From Cephalopachus bancanus (taxonomy: Eukaryota; Chordata; Mammalia; Primates; Tarsiidae), in assembly GCA_027257055.1 (NCBI GenBank), contig JAPVLO010000277.1, positions 3,720,001-3,784,000 of the forward strand: a stretch of DNA of 64,000 nucleotides. Reading direction: 5' to 3'. Made by a program: the position numbers and the translations under genes. Shown here in pieces: positions 45,047-56,568 of the stretch (its first letter is position 1; every line of letters begins with the position of its first letter). The notes under the pieces were generated by a model that saw only the letters and a program-made list of their open reading frames with translations, did no database searches and was not told the origin of the DNA.

Positions 45047-46002
45047 TCAACACACATATTTAAGAGCTGGCTCTAATTCAAGGGGTGGATACCTCTTCAG
45101 TTGGAACGGGACAGAAAGAATTAATTAGGTGCAGTCTCTCGGCAGCAGGAACAATCTGACCTCTTCCATATAGCGGAGGGCAGCTCCTTTGCTGAGGATC
45201 AGGAGAGTGTGGGGGATTTAAGGAGAATAGAGGCTGCTGAAAAGTCTGCTGGGAACAACAGGAGAGAGAAAGCTGGCTAGAAGATGGGTCGTGAGCTAAG
45301 GGACCGGCTGATGCCAAAATCTGGTGAGAAAAGATGGAATCTGAAAGGAAATGTTTGATTACAGCCAGACAATTGATTCATAAAAAGTCTCTTTATAAAG
45401 ATGTGCTATTACTGGGATATTTTGCGCTGATGATCTGAAGGAGAAGCTTTTGAGCTGGCTGAGATAACACCAAGTTTCCTGCACAGTAGAGTGTCACGCT
45501 GATAGAGATCTGCCAATGGAGGATGGCCCGACATGGGGCGGCCCGGCCAAAGCGGCTGTAAGAGTCTGCAGGCGAGAGTGAGATTGTGAAAAAGCCAACT
45601 GAAACTGTCTCATCAAGCAAAGGTCTTGAGATCTCAGAGGACACCCGGTTAAGAGATCAAAGTTACCGGCAACAGTTCTCTTGAGAGCAGATATGACCCT
45701 CGAGAGAGATGTTAACACCAAGAAGCTACTAGATAAGACCCTTCCAGTCTCAGGACTCAGGATTCAGTTGACATTGATAAGACATTGATGTGCGATATCC
45801 GCGCTTGAGAAACCTCCTCTCCCGGCCAAGTAAGCCATTTGCATTTTTCAAGTTCAGTCCTTGTATTTCATTTTATCATCAACAAAGTTGTTGGACTGTA
45901 TTGTTCTAGACCCCTCTTGAAATGTCTTCTCTGAATTACAATGTAGCCTTGTGATACCTGCTTTCAGAGGGGTATGATACAAATTATCTGTTTGAATAGT
46001 GC
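45047..46002. other. Mostly unassigned segment
   Basis: About 950 bases. The first 250 may continue the ancient repeat. 45330-46000 shows no repeat I recognise. It contains an octamer-like ATTTGCAT at 45838, a single motif with no supporting context. No convincing coding frame. Confidence 0.4.
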
Positions 46003-46072
46003 ACCTCAAGCAATCCTCTCACCTGGGCCTCCTACAGTGCTAGGATTACAAGTGTGTGCCACCAGGCCCCAC
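46003..46072 (-). mobile_element. Alu fragment
   Basis: CCTCAAGCAATCCTCTCACC to CCACCAGGCCCCACC, a single half-arm. Confidence 0.75.
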
Positions 46073-46384
46073 CTAGTGTTGTTTTTAGTCGAGGTTATTT
46101 CCCACTGAATTATTCAATGTCCTTCATAAAGGAAAAACAAACAGAAACCCCGTTGGGAACGTTGCCACCCCAGGTCTTCCTCACCCGCGTTCTCACCTCT
46201 CGGCCTCATTTCTCACATCTTCCTGGTTTTGAGCCAAAAAGTGGATTCCTCCTGGCCCTTCAGAGCACTCCGTTCCTTCTTCTCAGCTTTCACGCATTCT
46301 GGGTTTGCATGCCCCAGGAGCAAAATGAGGTGCTACGGTCACAATGACACTCCTAACCAGAAAATATCCACAGTGTACAATGCC
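46073..46384. other. Unassigned sequence
   Basis: About 310 bases. A 97-codon frame (46054-46347) overlaps the Alu scrap and has no domain. Confidence 0.4.
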
Positions 46385-46760
46385 GGTGCTGAGTGGTAGC
46401 AGTTAGAGTGTGGCAAAGAGGCAGATGTGATCATCTCTTTCAGGATGGGCAGAAAAGAATCAGGGAGGGCCTCACTGAGGTGATGCTTCAGCAGAATCTT
46501 GAAGACTGAGACTCCACCAGGCAGGGAAGGTATGGAAGGTGGGGAGTAGGGGATTTAAAAAAAAAAGCTTGAGGTGTGCATCAGGCTTACCTCTGGGTGC
46601 TGTGGGTTGCACAGCGTGAGTGGAGCAGGGTTTAGGGAGAGAACAGGAGTCCAGAGTGGTAGGTGAGAAGGAGCCAACCAGACACGGAAAGGCTGAAGAA
46701 TAGTAAGGGAGTTTGGACTCTATCCTGGCCCAGGTGTGAATCAATCATTTTTTCCCTTAG
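46385..46760 (+). mobile_element. Ancient mammalian repeat, second copy (family uncertain)
   Basis: AATCAGGGAGGGCCTCACTG, AGGTGATGCTTCAGCAGAAT, GGAGTTTGGACTCTATCCTG resemble the same widely dispersed old repeat as at 42226-44520. Confidence 0.5.
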
Positions 46761-46842
46761 CTTAGCTAAGATTAGAATTTTTGCAAGAGATTGTTGAAAC
46801 ACAAAGGGAAAAGCAAACACATACAAAACAAAAAGCCAACAA

Positions 46843-47163
<321 letters not shown>

Positions 47164-47184
47164 CTAGTCAGCTTACTGATCGGG

Positions 47185-47745
47185 TTTGTTGGGGAACGGG
47201 AGAGGAGGTTGTAGTTAAAACGACTCATCGTATCAACCTCGCAAATGGAGCACAGAGTTGCAATTGCAATGGCCAGAAAGCTAACACTGTGCTCTAACAG
47301 CGTCCTGTTACCAATTGCTTGGACTGCCAAAGTCTGCCTTCCTGAGACCCACATCCCAAAGCTATGTGACTGATAACGCCCTGGTACTGACTATCAGTGT
47401 TTGCTTTCCTATGTTCGCACTTCACAGACAAGTGATAAACAACATCCCTTCAAAGCCGCCGAACCGGCCTCAGTGGTACTGACATCTGCACTTGAAGGCC
47501 AGACGACCTGCCACTCAAACTCCCAAAACTGCTTCTTGGCACCCAATCCAAAACTCCCTAAAATTGCTTCTCAAAGCCCCGTAAGCCCTGGCTGGGGTTT
47601 TATAAAGTGGCCCTACAAGAGAACAAAGGGGCCCGGTTTGCTCTCTATAGAGCCAGACACCGCCCCCCCCTTTTCTTTAACAAAGCGTTTTAACTACCAG
47701 CGGCTCATCCTTTCCTTCTCGGCATACGTTACACTTACTAAGTTC
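47185..47745 (+). mobile_element. Possible solo LTR (ERV-class)
   Basis: Starts TGTTGGGGAACGGGAGAGGA. A TATAAA lies at about 47601-47606, followed by a T-rich AACAAAG segment near 47680, the layout of a retroviral LTR. No coding sequence and no flanking duplication seen. Could be unrelated single-copy DNA. Confidence 0.35.
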
Positions 47746-47965
47746 TAGTCCCAGATTGGCTTGGCCCAAGCCCTGCTTCTCCCCTCAGCCCACGCTGACA
47801 CTGGAACTGCCTCGCACAGCCATCATCCACGGGCCTCAGCGTGAGGGTGGATGGGATGGTTTCTCTCTCTGGACTCCATCTTTGAGGAGTCACCTCTGGG
47901 CAGCCTTGCTTACACTGAGGCTGGCCGAGTCTCTGCTTTGTAGCTGCCCATGAAGATCTTCTAGG
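47746..47965. other. Unassigned GC-richer sequence
   Basis: About 220 bases; no assigned feature. Confidence 0.4.
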
Positions 47966-47972
47966 GGAGGAG

Positions 47973-48255
47973 CCGGCAAGCACTTTTTGTAAAGGGCCAC
48001 ATAGCACACGTGTTGGGTTTGGCAGGCCATAGGTAGTTCTATCACAATGACTGCTTTTGTGGTTCAAAAGCAGCCATAGACAGTATATAAACAAAAGGGC
48101 ATGGAGGTGATCCAATGAAAATTATAGACACTGAAATTTGAATTCCATATTATTTCATACGTCATGAAATATTATTCCTATTTTTTCCCCAGTCATTTAA
48201 AAACGTATACACCATTCTTAGCTCATGGGCTACAAACACAATGGGCCAGATCAAA
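47973..48255 (+). mobile_element. Non-autonomous hAT-type DNA transposon
   Basis: GCAAGCACTTTTTGTAAAGG, GGCCACATAGCA, GGCAGGCCATAGGTAG, AAAAGCAGCCATAGACAGTA and GGCATGGAGGTGATCCAATG follow a common mammalian hAT element with GGCAAAC-type ends. No transposase. Confidence 0.72.
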
Positions 48256-48332
48256 TATTTTTATTATTTATTAATTTGATAGTAATATATGCCATTTGTT
48301 GAGCATCTTCTAGTTGCCAGAGATTTGCTATT

Positions 48333-48345
48333 AAGAATAAATGGA
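48333..48345 (+). repeat. Target word AAGAATAAATGGA, occurrence 1
   Basis: Left flank of the first Alu in the insertion stack. The same word recurs at 48640-48652, 49088-49100 and (as AAGAATAAATGAA) 54899-54911. It follows TT, an L1-endonuclease-like TT/AAGA site. Confidence 0.9.
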
Positions 48346-48639
48346 CCCGGGCTCAGTGGCTCAGCCTGTAATCCCGCGCCTTGGGAGGCTGAGGGGAGTG
48401 GATTGCCTGAGCCCACGGGTTCGAGACCTGCCTGGGCAACTTGGCGAGACCTCATCTCTACAATAAATCAAAATGAGCCAGGCGGGGTAGCGCACACCTG
48501 TAGTTCCAGCTACTTGGAAGGCTGAGGTGGAAGGATCGCCAGAGCCCAGTAGGTCGAGGCTGAGGTGGCTAGAAGTGGCCACTGCACTCCAGTCTGGGTG
48601 ACAGAATGAGACTCCAACTCTAAAAAAAAAAAAAAAAAA
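48346..48639 (+). mobile_element. Alu, lemur-type, first insertion of the stack
   Basis: Bounded by AAGAATAAATGGA on both sides. Linker shortened to ATAAATCAAAATGAGCCAGG. Confidence 0.95.
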
Positions 48640-48652
48640 AAGAATAAATGGA

Positions 48653-49087
48653 GTGGCTGGGTTCGGTGGCTTAGCCTGTAATCCCAGCACTTTGGGAAGC
48701 CGAGGCGAGTGAATTGCCTGAGCCCGCGGGTTCGAGACCAGCCCAGGAAACTTGACGAGACCTCGTCTCTACAATAAATAAAAAATTAGGCTGGGCTCAG
48801 TGGCTCAGCCTGTAATCCCAGCACTTTGGGAGGCCGAGGCAAGTGGATTGCCTGAGCCCAAGGATTTGAGACCCACCCAGGCAACTTGGTGAAACCTCAT
48901 CTCTACAATAAATCAAAAATTAGCTGGGTGTGGTAGCACGCGCTTGTAGTTCCAGCTACTTGGAAGGCTGAGGCAGAAGGATTGCTGGAGCCCCGCAGGT
49001 CGAGGCTGCGGTGGCCGGGAGCGGCCACTGCACTCCAGTCTGGGCGACTGAGTGAGACTCCAACTCGGAAAAAAAAAAAAAAAAAAA
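48653..49087 (+). mobile_element. Trimeric Alu (left-left-right), second insertion of the stack
   Basis: A left arm (48655-48786) ends in ATAAATAAAAAATTAG and runs without tail into a complete dimer (48787-49070). The whole unit lies between two AAGAATAAATGGA words, so it may have inserted as one trimer. Confidence 0.9.
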
Positions 49088-49228
49088 AAGAATAAATGGA
49101 GGGGTTTCGGGCAAGATGGTGACAACATCATGTGAGAGTCTCGGCAAAAGCAAGTGTCCATAAAGACTCAGTGTGAGTGAGCGTGTGCCAGTGGGTGAGT
49201 GAAAGTCCATCTGAGAGGAGACTCGGGT

Positions 49229-49483
49229 TCATGAGCCAGGGCACACCTCTGGAGGTGATGGCAACCCACCACCACCCTGAGATTGGAGACCCGGGCACAC
49301 AGGATCGTCCGCTACACTCTGGGCTCCCATGAGAGGAGGCAGCAAAGAACAGTCACCCCTCACCACCTGGCACCCGGCCCATGCCATCAACTGGAGCAGC
49401 AGACCGGGCGTGCACAAGAGGAACCGTGGAGAAGGCAGGTCATGGAGATCTGGAATAACGCTCCAGTGCTGGTGATGAGACAC
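49229..49483 (-). other. Antisense ORF in the L1-C 5' leader (ORF0-like)
   Basis: 84 antisense codons with MAWAGCQVVRGDCSLLPPLM, nearly the same as in L1-A. It ends at PEVCPGS; the rest continues in another frame at 48956-49210 (LYGHLLLPRLS), implying a frameshift in this copy. Confidence 0.4.
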
Positions 49484-49574
49484 CCACGGGCACCATCTTC
49501 TCAGTCCTGGGACCGGGCAGACACCTGCACTGCCCCACCCACCTCCACCCAGCCTCCCTCTTGGGACCCAGAGG

Positions 49575-49856
49575 CTATCCGCCCACCAGACTCAGAGAGA
49601 CGAACGCCCCTCTCCTATACTGGAACAGGCACAGATACGTCAGATCTGAGTGGGAGACTTGACAGCAGAAGCAGCGAGGAGGGGAAGTTCGGATCTGATC
49701 CATCGTCCTCCCACAGTAGTCCATGGGACATCTGACCCATGCTGAGAGCAAGCCTATCAGCCCGTGCTGGGAGCAGTGGGGAGGGGCTGGAGACAGGAGC
49801 CACTCCCTAGGGTAGAGGTGGCCCCCAAAGGATCCTGGAGTTGCAGAAACTGCCAC
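49575..49856 (-). other. Second antisense ORF in the L1-C leader
   Basis: 93 antisense codons sharing GLIGLLSAWVRCP and CCQVSHSDLTYLCLFQ with L1-B 21819-22085. Confidence 0.37.
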
Positions 49857-49861
49857 AGAGC

Positions 49862-50245
49862 GAGTTTTTTGTTTTGTGCTGTTTTTAATTTTTGTTTGTT
49901 TTTTTCTGCTTGTTTATTTTTGTTTTAGTTTCTGCTTTTTTTTCTTCTTTCTGTTTTTTTATGTTTTTGTGCTTGCTTTGTTTCTGTTATTTTAATGCCT
50001 TTTTTTTTAAGATTTTCTGTTTGTGTATGGGTATTTTTGAGGGAGAGTACACCAACAGTGGGGGTGTTGTTTGTTCCTTTGTATGATTGTCTCCATGTTT
50101 CTGTCTTTTTTGTTTTTTCTGTCTTTGTTTCACTGTTTATGTGTTAGTTGGTATACCTGCCTTCCCTCCTCTTCTCTCTTGCCACCTTCATCCTCCTCCT
50201 CCCTTTTTCCATTCTTTTCCCTTTTCTTATCTAATTTTGGTTTCA
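49862..50245 (+). repeat. T-rich block of the L1-C 5' leader
   Basis: Homologous to 22084-22445 in L1-B. Overlapping hydrophobic frames (50071-50274, 50087-50293) result mainly from T-rich composition. Confidence 0.8.
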
Positions 50246-50587
50246 GGAGGCAAACAGACACCCCCACCGTATGAACAGATTGTAAGGCAGTAGAAAGTGG
50301 ATTCCAGGGAGCCCACACACCTGTGAGAGAATACTGGGATCGGCAGGTAGCTTCTAAATCACAGTTTCCCCTTAACTGAATCTCAAAACTACAAAAAGCA
50401 GAGTCTCAGACCCCCAGTCCAGCTTCAAAATTGAAAAAGCCAGAGGATATACTTAAGGAAGAATAGGAGATTGAGCAAATAAAAATAAAAGCTGTCCCCC
50501 CATCACTGAAAAACAGAATTAAAGAAGAGGATAAAAAAAGGGGAGGGGAGGAAACCCACACGAATGAAGAAAAACTAAAGGAAGAAA

Positions 50588-51524
50588 ATGAGTCTTACAC
50601 AGACCCTTGGGAGGTCAGCCACGGAGAATACAGACTTCAGAATGCAAAGAGTGAAGAGCCCCCAAAATGACTGCTCTCAAACCACAAACACAGATATCAA
50701 GATATTAATAGAGAGAATAAATAAATAACAAAAAAATTTATTATTTATAATAATAAATAAATAAATAAATAAATAACAGCAATAAAGAATACAGTGAATG
50801 AAATAAAGAAAAACTGTTAAGCATGGAAAGCAGAATTAAACAAGCAGAAAAAAGAATCTCAGAACTTGAGATCAAAATATGGAACTAACCCAAATGGTTA
50901 AAAACATAGAAAAAAATGTTAGAAGACAGATCAAAACCTCCAAGAGATAAGCGACTATTTCAGGAGGCCAGACCTAAGATTAATTGGAAACCCTGAGGAA
51001 GAGAGACAGAGATCACCCTGGAACAAGCATTCCATGAAATTATCCAAGAAAACTTCCTTCATCTCATCAGTCATCTGACCATTCAAGCACAAGAGATTCA
51101 GAGAACCCCTGCAAGACAACCAATGAGAAGACCAGCTCCTAGACACATAGTGATTTGCCTACACAAAGTAGGTATAAAAGAAAAAATCATAAAGGCGGCA
51201 AAAGAGAAAGGTCAGGCTACCTACTGGGGAAGACCAATTAGAATAGCATTTGACTTATCTACAGAAACATTTCAGGCTAGGAGAGCCTGGAGCCCAATCT
51301 TCAAAGTTCTCAGAGATAAACAATTTCAACCAAGAATTACTGATCCAGCTAAGCGAAAGTTCATCAGTGATGGAGAATTAAAATCCTTCCCCAACATTCA
51401 ATCAATAAGAGTTTATGCTGCCTCCAGACCAGCTCTATAAGAAGCACTAGAGAAAGTATTAAACACAGAAGAAAAGAAAAAAAGAACAACAGTACCCTTC
51501 CCAACGATACACGAAAAAGATTGA
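50588..51524 (+). pseudogene. L1-C ORF1, broken
   Basis: Inferred start ATGAGTCTTACACAGACC. An AAAT repeat (50743-50777) has expanded inside the N-terminal region. The C-terminal part is open from 51123 (MRRPAPRHIVICLHKVGIKE) through DKQFQPRITDPAKRKFISDG to a TAA after SRPAL. Here the CTD reads through the position where L1-A has a stop. Confidence 0.85.
50740..50778 (+). repeat. AAAT microsatellite in L1-C ORF1
   Basis: ATTTATTATTTATAATAATA then tandem AAAT units, absent from the same position of L1-A and L1-B. Confidence 0.85.
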
Positions 51525-51938
51525 AAAGATAAACAAATCAACCTCAAAATCAAAAGAAAGAAAACAAACAGTAGCAACAACAACAAACTCTATAAGAACC
51601 TCATGACAGGGATAAACTATCATATCTCAGTAATTAGCCTGAATGTGAATGGACTAAATGCACCACTGAAAAGACATAGAATGACAAAATGGATAAAGTA
51701 TCATGAGGCAACAATATATTGTCTCCAAGAGACTCACCTCATCAGAAAGTACACTAATAGACTCAAAGTAAGAGGATAGAAAATAAAATTTCAGGCCAAT
51801 GGAACACAAAAGAAAGCAGGAGTCACGATCTTACTATCTGACAAAATACCTTTTAAGCTACCAAAAATTTTAAAAGATATGGAAGGTCACTACATAATGA
51901 TAAAAGGTTCAATCCATCAACAAGAAATATCCACCCTA

Positions 51939-52224
51939 GCCGGGCTCGGTGGCTCAACCTGTAATTCCAGTGCTTTGGGAGGCCGAGGTGAGTGGATTGC
52001 CTGAGCCTGCGGGTTCAAGACCCACCTGGGCAACTTGGTGAGATCTCATCTCTACAATAAATCAAAAACTAGCCTGGCATGGTAGCGCACACCTGTAGTT
52101 CCAGCTACTTGGAAGGCTGAGGCAGAAGGATCGCCAGAGCCCAGCAGGTCGAGGCTGCAGTGGCCGGGAGAGGCCACTGCACTCCAGTCTGGGTGACAGA
52201 ATGAGACTCCAACTCAAAAAAAAA
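51939..52224 (+). mobile_element. Alu inside L1-C ORF2 (position 1)
   Basis: Lemur-type. Perfect TSD AAGAAATATCCACCCT (51922-51937 and 52225-52240). Same L1 target position as the Alu at 20571 in L1-A. Confidence 0.95.
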
Positions 52225-52884
52225 AAGAAATATCCACCCTAAACATACACGCACCCAACATAGGAGCACCAGCTTTCAGAAAGCAGCTTCTAGGTAAACT
52301 AAAAAAAAATATTGACTCTAGCACTATCACAGCTGGGGACTTAAACACCCCACTAACAACCCTAGACAGATCAACAAGACAAAAAGTCAACAAGGAGATC
52401 TGGAACCCAACGTGATGCTTGACCAAATGGACTAATTGATACTTACAGAACACTCCACTCAACAATCATGGAATATACATTCTACTCATCAGCACATGGA
52501 ACTTATTCTAAGATTATCACATCCTTGGCCATAAATCAAGCACAAACAAATTCCCTAAGACTGAAATTCTGCCATGCACCTTCTCAGACTACAGTGGAAA
52601 CAACAAAGTTCCCCGAAAACCCACAAAGACCATGGACACTAAACAGCATGATGCTAAACAACTCCTGGGTTAACATGGAACTCAAAACAGAGATTAAAAG
52701 ATACCTGGAAACAAATAAAAATGAAGAAACATCTTACCAAAATCTTTGGGACGCCATGAAAGCAGTACTAAGAAGGGAATTCATATATCTATAAACACAC
52801 GTGAAGAAAATGGAAAGACAAGTTAACAGCCTAAAAATCACCAAAGCAAGCTGGAAAAACAAGACCGTCAAAACCCTAACTTCA

Positions 52885-53172
52885 GCCGGGCTCAGTGGCT
52901 CAGCCTGTAATCCCGCGCCTTTGGGAGGCTGAGGTGAGTGAATTGCCTGAGCCCGCGGGTTCGAGACCCGCCTGGGCAGTGAGACCTCATCTCTACAATA
53001 AATCAAAAAAATCAGCCGGGCGTGATAGCGCATGCCTGTAATTCCGGCCACTCGGAAGGCTGAGGTGGAAGGATCGCCGGAGCCCAGCAGGTTGAGGCTG
53101 CGGTGGCCGGAAGCGGCCACTGCACTCCAGTCTGGGCGACAGAGTGAGACTCCAACTCAAAAAAAAAAAAAA
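52885..53172 (+). mobile_element. Alu inside L1-C ORF2 (position 2)
   Basis: Near-consensus lemur-type. Perfect TSD AAACCCTAACTTCA (52871-52884 and 53173-53186). Confidence 0.96.
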
Positions 53173-54912
53173 AAACCCTAACTTCAGAAGAAGAATCCAG
53201 ATCACCAAAATGAAAACCCAAATTCGGGACACAGAAGACAAAAATATAATAACAAAAAAATCAATGAAACCACAAGCTGGTTCTTTGAAAGGATAAACAA
53301 GATTGATGGACCCCTAGCTAGATTGACCAAGAAAAAGAGAGAAAAAGACCAAATAAACACAATCAGAAATACAAAAGATAAAAAGTCACAACTGACCCCG
53401 AAAAAATACAAAAGATTATCAGAGACTACTATGTACACCTGTATGGAAACAAACTCGAAAACCTAAATGAAATGGAGGACTTTCTGACATCCCACAAGCT
53501 CCCAAGGTTGAAACAAGAAGAAATTGAGACACTAAATAGACCAATAACAACCCAGGAAATCGACTATATCATAAGAAAGCTATCTAACAAAAAAAAGCCC
53601 TGGACCAGGTGGCTTTCCAGCAGAATTCTACAGAACACACAAGAAGGAGCTGATACCAATCCTATTGAAAGTATTCCAGGCAGTTGAGAAAGACAGAACA
53701 CTCCCCAAATCATTTTATGAAGCTAACATCACATTGATACCCAAACCGGCTGACTACATGCAGAAGATTAAAACAAGACCCCTACCTATCACCATACACA
53801 AAAATCAACTCTAAATGGATCAAAGACCTAAATGTAAACCTCAAACTATAAGAACCTTAGAAAATGCAGGAGACACCCTTATAGAAATTGGAACTGGCAA
53901 CCAATTCCTTATCAAGTGCCCATGCCATAAGAGATAAGATAGACAAGTGGAACATCATCAAACTGACAAGCTTCTGCAAAGCCAAAGAAACCATCGAGAG
54001 AGGGGGAGACAGCCCACAGACTGGGAAAAAATATTTGTCAACTGTATATCTGACAAAGGCCTAACATCTAGGATCTACAAGGAACTCAAACATGCTGAAA
54101 AGAAAAAAACAAACAGCCCCATTACAGAGTGGGCAAAAGACATGAATAGACACTTCTCAAAAGAAGACAGATGAGCAGCCAACAGATACATGAAAAAAAT
54201 GCTCAGCCTCACTAGTCATCAAAGAGATGCAAATTAAAACCACACTGAGATACCACCTAACTCCTGTCAGGATGGCCATCATCAATAACTCAAAGAAGAG
54301 CAGATGCTGGAGAGGACATGGCAAAAAGGGAACACTTCTACACTGTTGGTGGGAGTATAAACTAGTACAGCCTCTGTGGAAAACAGTGTGGTGATTCCTA
54401 AAAGATCTAAAAATTGACCTCCCATACGACCCCACAATCTCCCTCCTGGGAATATACCTGGAGGAAATCAAATCATTCTATGAAAAATATACCTGCACAC
54501 ACATGTTTATTGCAGCATTGCTCACAACAGCAAAAACATGGAACCAACTGTGCTGCCCATCAAAAGAAGACTAGATTTTAAAAATGAGGTACCTACACAC
54601 GATGGAATATTATGCAGCCATACAGAAGGACAAAATTACGAACTTTGCAGCAACTTGGATGGATTTAGAGGCTATAATACTGAGTAATCTATCACAGAAA
54701 CAAAGAACCGAGTATCACATGTTCTTACTCATAAGTGGACCTTCATCAACTATCATAATACGATAAGAAAGCGATTGGCAGTAGTGGGAAACTGCCAGGG
54801 TGGGGGGCATACCTCATCAACAAGGGTACCTGCATAGTGAACATTTGTATACTTAACCCTGAATTTTACCCCACATATTAAAATAAATAATTTTTTAAAA
54901 GAATAAATGAAG

Positions 54913-55040
54913 TTGGGCATGGTAGCTCATACCTGTAATCCCAGCATTTTGGGAGGTCAAGGCAGAGGACTGCTTGAGCCCAGGAGTTCAAGATCAGCCT
55001 GGGCACCATAGTGAAACCCTGTCTCTATTTAAAAAAAAAA
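54913..55040 (+). mobile_element. Alu left-arm monomer
   Basis: Begins TTGGGCATGGTAGCTCATAC immediately after the fourth target word and ends at the A/GAGA tail (55030-55056); no right arm. Confidence 0.88.
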
Positions 55041-55060
55041 AGAGAGAGAGAGGAAGAAAG

Positions 55061-55595
55061 CAAATGACTCTCCCAGAATCCCAGCACCACAGTATTCTAA
55101 CAGAAAACCACTTTACATATTCACTGACAACTCTAGATAGTCTCCAGCAAAGAAGAATGTCAAGGCTTCCAAACCATACATCAGCACGATGTTTCCCACC
55201 ACAAAACGCTATTGAGGTATACTGTCCAGAGCTTCAACATCATATTCAAGGGAGCCCGTGTGATAAATCTTTCCTTGAGTTTAGGCAAAAAAAAATTTCC
55301 TCTCTAAAGTTGACTCCGTATACTCTCTCTTGTGAGAATAAGACCAAGATGTAACCCAACCTGTTTTCTCTTTTGTCGTGGCATCCAAGACTAAAACCAA
55401 ATTCTATGACAAAACGTCTCAACTCAGGTGCCTCCTAGGACTTATTCCTGCTTCACTGCTTTGATCACGTTTATGTTGTGTAATGTCAAAAAACTGCCAG
55501 CATCTAGTGTGTGTCTTCTGTATGCCTGGCGTAGCGCCTTCCTGACATGCCCACATTCTTCGCGATCCCGCTGTTTTGCGTACATTTTTCCAGCA
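55061..55595. other. Unassigned sequence
   Basis: About 530 bases. It may include an old MIR remnant that continues from 48270-48330 across the insertion stack, but similarity is weak. Confidence 0.35.
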
Positions 55596-55599
55596 AAGC

Positions 55600-55750
55600 C
55601 CCTGAACACCTCACTCCACTCGTCTGCCCACAGATCTGTCTTCCTTCATCCATTATAAGCCTCTCAAGGGCAAGCACCCACCCTTTTCTCTCCTGCTCCT
55701 GACAGAGTACTGCCACCACAGTGAGACTTAGTGATTGCTGAATGAAAACA
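55600..55750 (+). mobile_element. L2 LINE 3' end
   Basis: ATTATAAGCCTCTCAAGGGC, AAGCACCCACCC, CCTGACAGAGTACTGCC and TGATTGCTGAATGAA match L2 3' ends. Confidence 0.72.
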
Positions 55751-55764
55751 TGAAGAGATTTCTA

Positions 55765-55890
55765 ATTCTCACAATAACTCTATGGTTGTCATTATCTGCA
55801 TTTTACAGATGAGACTATTTAACACTCTGGTAGCTTTAACTTGTCCAAGGTCCCAGGGTTTGACGAGTGGTTTCAGAGCCGGGGGTTGTT
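55765..55890 (-). mobile_element. MIR SINE fragment
   Basis: TCTCACAATAACTCTATGGT, CATTTTACAGATGAGACTAT, AACTTGTCCAAGGTCCCAGG are antisense MIR pieces in order. Confidence 0.78.
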
Positions 55891-55910
55891 TTACTAAACT
55901 ACTCGAGTGC

Positions 55911-56040
55911 CTTATTTTATTGTGTAGAGATGGGGTCTTGCTATGTTGCCCAGGCTGCTCTCAAACTCCAGCCTCAAGCTATCCTCCTGACTTAGACTCC
56001 TAAAGTGCTGGGATCAGAGGCGTGAGGCACAATATCCAGA
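55911..56040 (-). mobile_element. Alu left-arm monomer fragment
   Basis: GTAGAGATGGGGTCTTGCTA to GCACAATATCCAGATGG; single diverged arm. Confidence 0.78.
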
Positions 56041-56051
56041 TGGTGCCTGAC

Positions 56052-56344
56052 TTTTTTTTTTTTTTTGAGTCGGAGTCTCACTCCGTCGCCCAGACTGGAG
56101 TGCAGCGGCTGCTCCCAGCCCCCGCAGCCTCGACCCGCTGGGCTCCAGCGATCCTTCCGCCTCAGCCTTCCGAGTAGCTGGAGCTACAGGCGCGCGCTAC
56201 CACGCCCGGCTCATTTTTTGATTTATTGTAGAGGTGAGATCTCGCCAAATTGCCCAGGCAGGTCCCGAACCCGCGGGCTCAGGCAATCCACTCACCTCAG
56301 CCTCCCAAAGTGCTGGGATTACAGGCTGAGCCACCGAGCCCGGC
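56052..56344 (-). mobile_element. Alu, lemur-type
   Basis: Antisense near-consensus dimer ending CCACCGAGCCCGGCTC. Confidence 0.94.
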
Positions 56345-56568
56345 TCTTACTTTTTAAATTATTATTTTTTACCTACACCTCAGGTCTCCTGGAAGCAGGC
56401 AGGTCCAAACATTGGATTAAAAAAGAAAAAGAAGCTCTATCCACCTTTATGTATAATTGTAAAGAGCCAAGCTGGCTTTATTCTTAGAGTTCTTAGAGGC
56501 CACAAGCTGTGATGTTATTCCCTGAAACTCAGAGTTTTTCCAGATTGCAGTCTCTCCCACATCTCTTT

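Larger units (their letters stand above)
51603..54745 (+). pseudogene. L1-C ORF2, broken, reverse transcriptase deleted
   Basis: Starts at ATG 51603 with the endonuclease region. Alus interrupt at 51939 and 52885. The frame at 53472-53687 covers the start of the RT region (FLTSHKLPRLKQEEIETLNR). At about 53748 the sequence jumps from LIPKP to a point about 1.24 kb further on in L1-B, removing the FADD motif. The C-terminal cysteine-containing region remains (near 54296-54365). Confidence 0.9.
49101..54898 (+). mobile_element. L1-C: full-length lemur-type L1 with internal deletion
   Basis: Starts GGGGTTTCGGGCAAGATGGT directly after AAGAATAAATGGA and ends after the 3' UTR and A-rich tail at another AAGAATAAATGAA (54899). 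This TSD shows a full-length insertion. Two Alus sit in ORF2. About 1.24 kb of ORF2, including the reverse-transcriptase core, is missing at about 53748. Confidence 0.95.

Noticed and set aside
45330..45990. Possible regulatory element because of an ATTTGCAT octamer
   Set aside because: A single 8-mer is expected by chance at this length, and there is no supporting promoter structure.
47738..48115. 125-codon antisense frame near 48 kb
   Set aside because: It crosses a hAT transposon and unassigned sequence, with no recognisable domain or splice context.
49283..49735. 150-codon sense frame in the L1-C leader
   Set aside because: It is L1 5' leader; the same frame is not kept open in L1-A or L1-B, so coding is unlikely.
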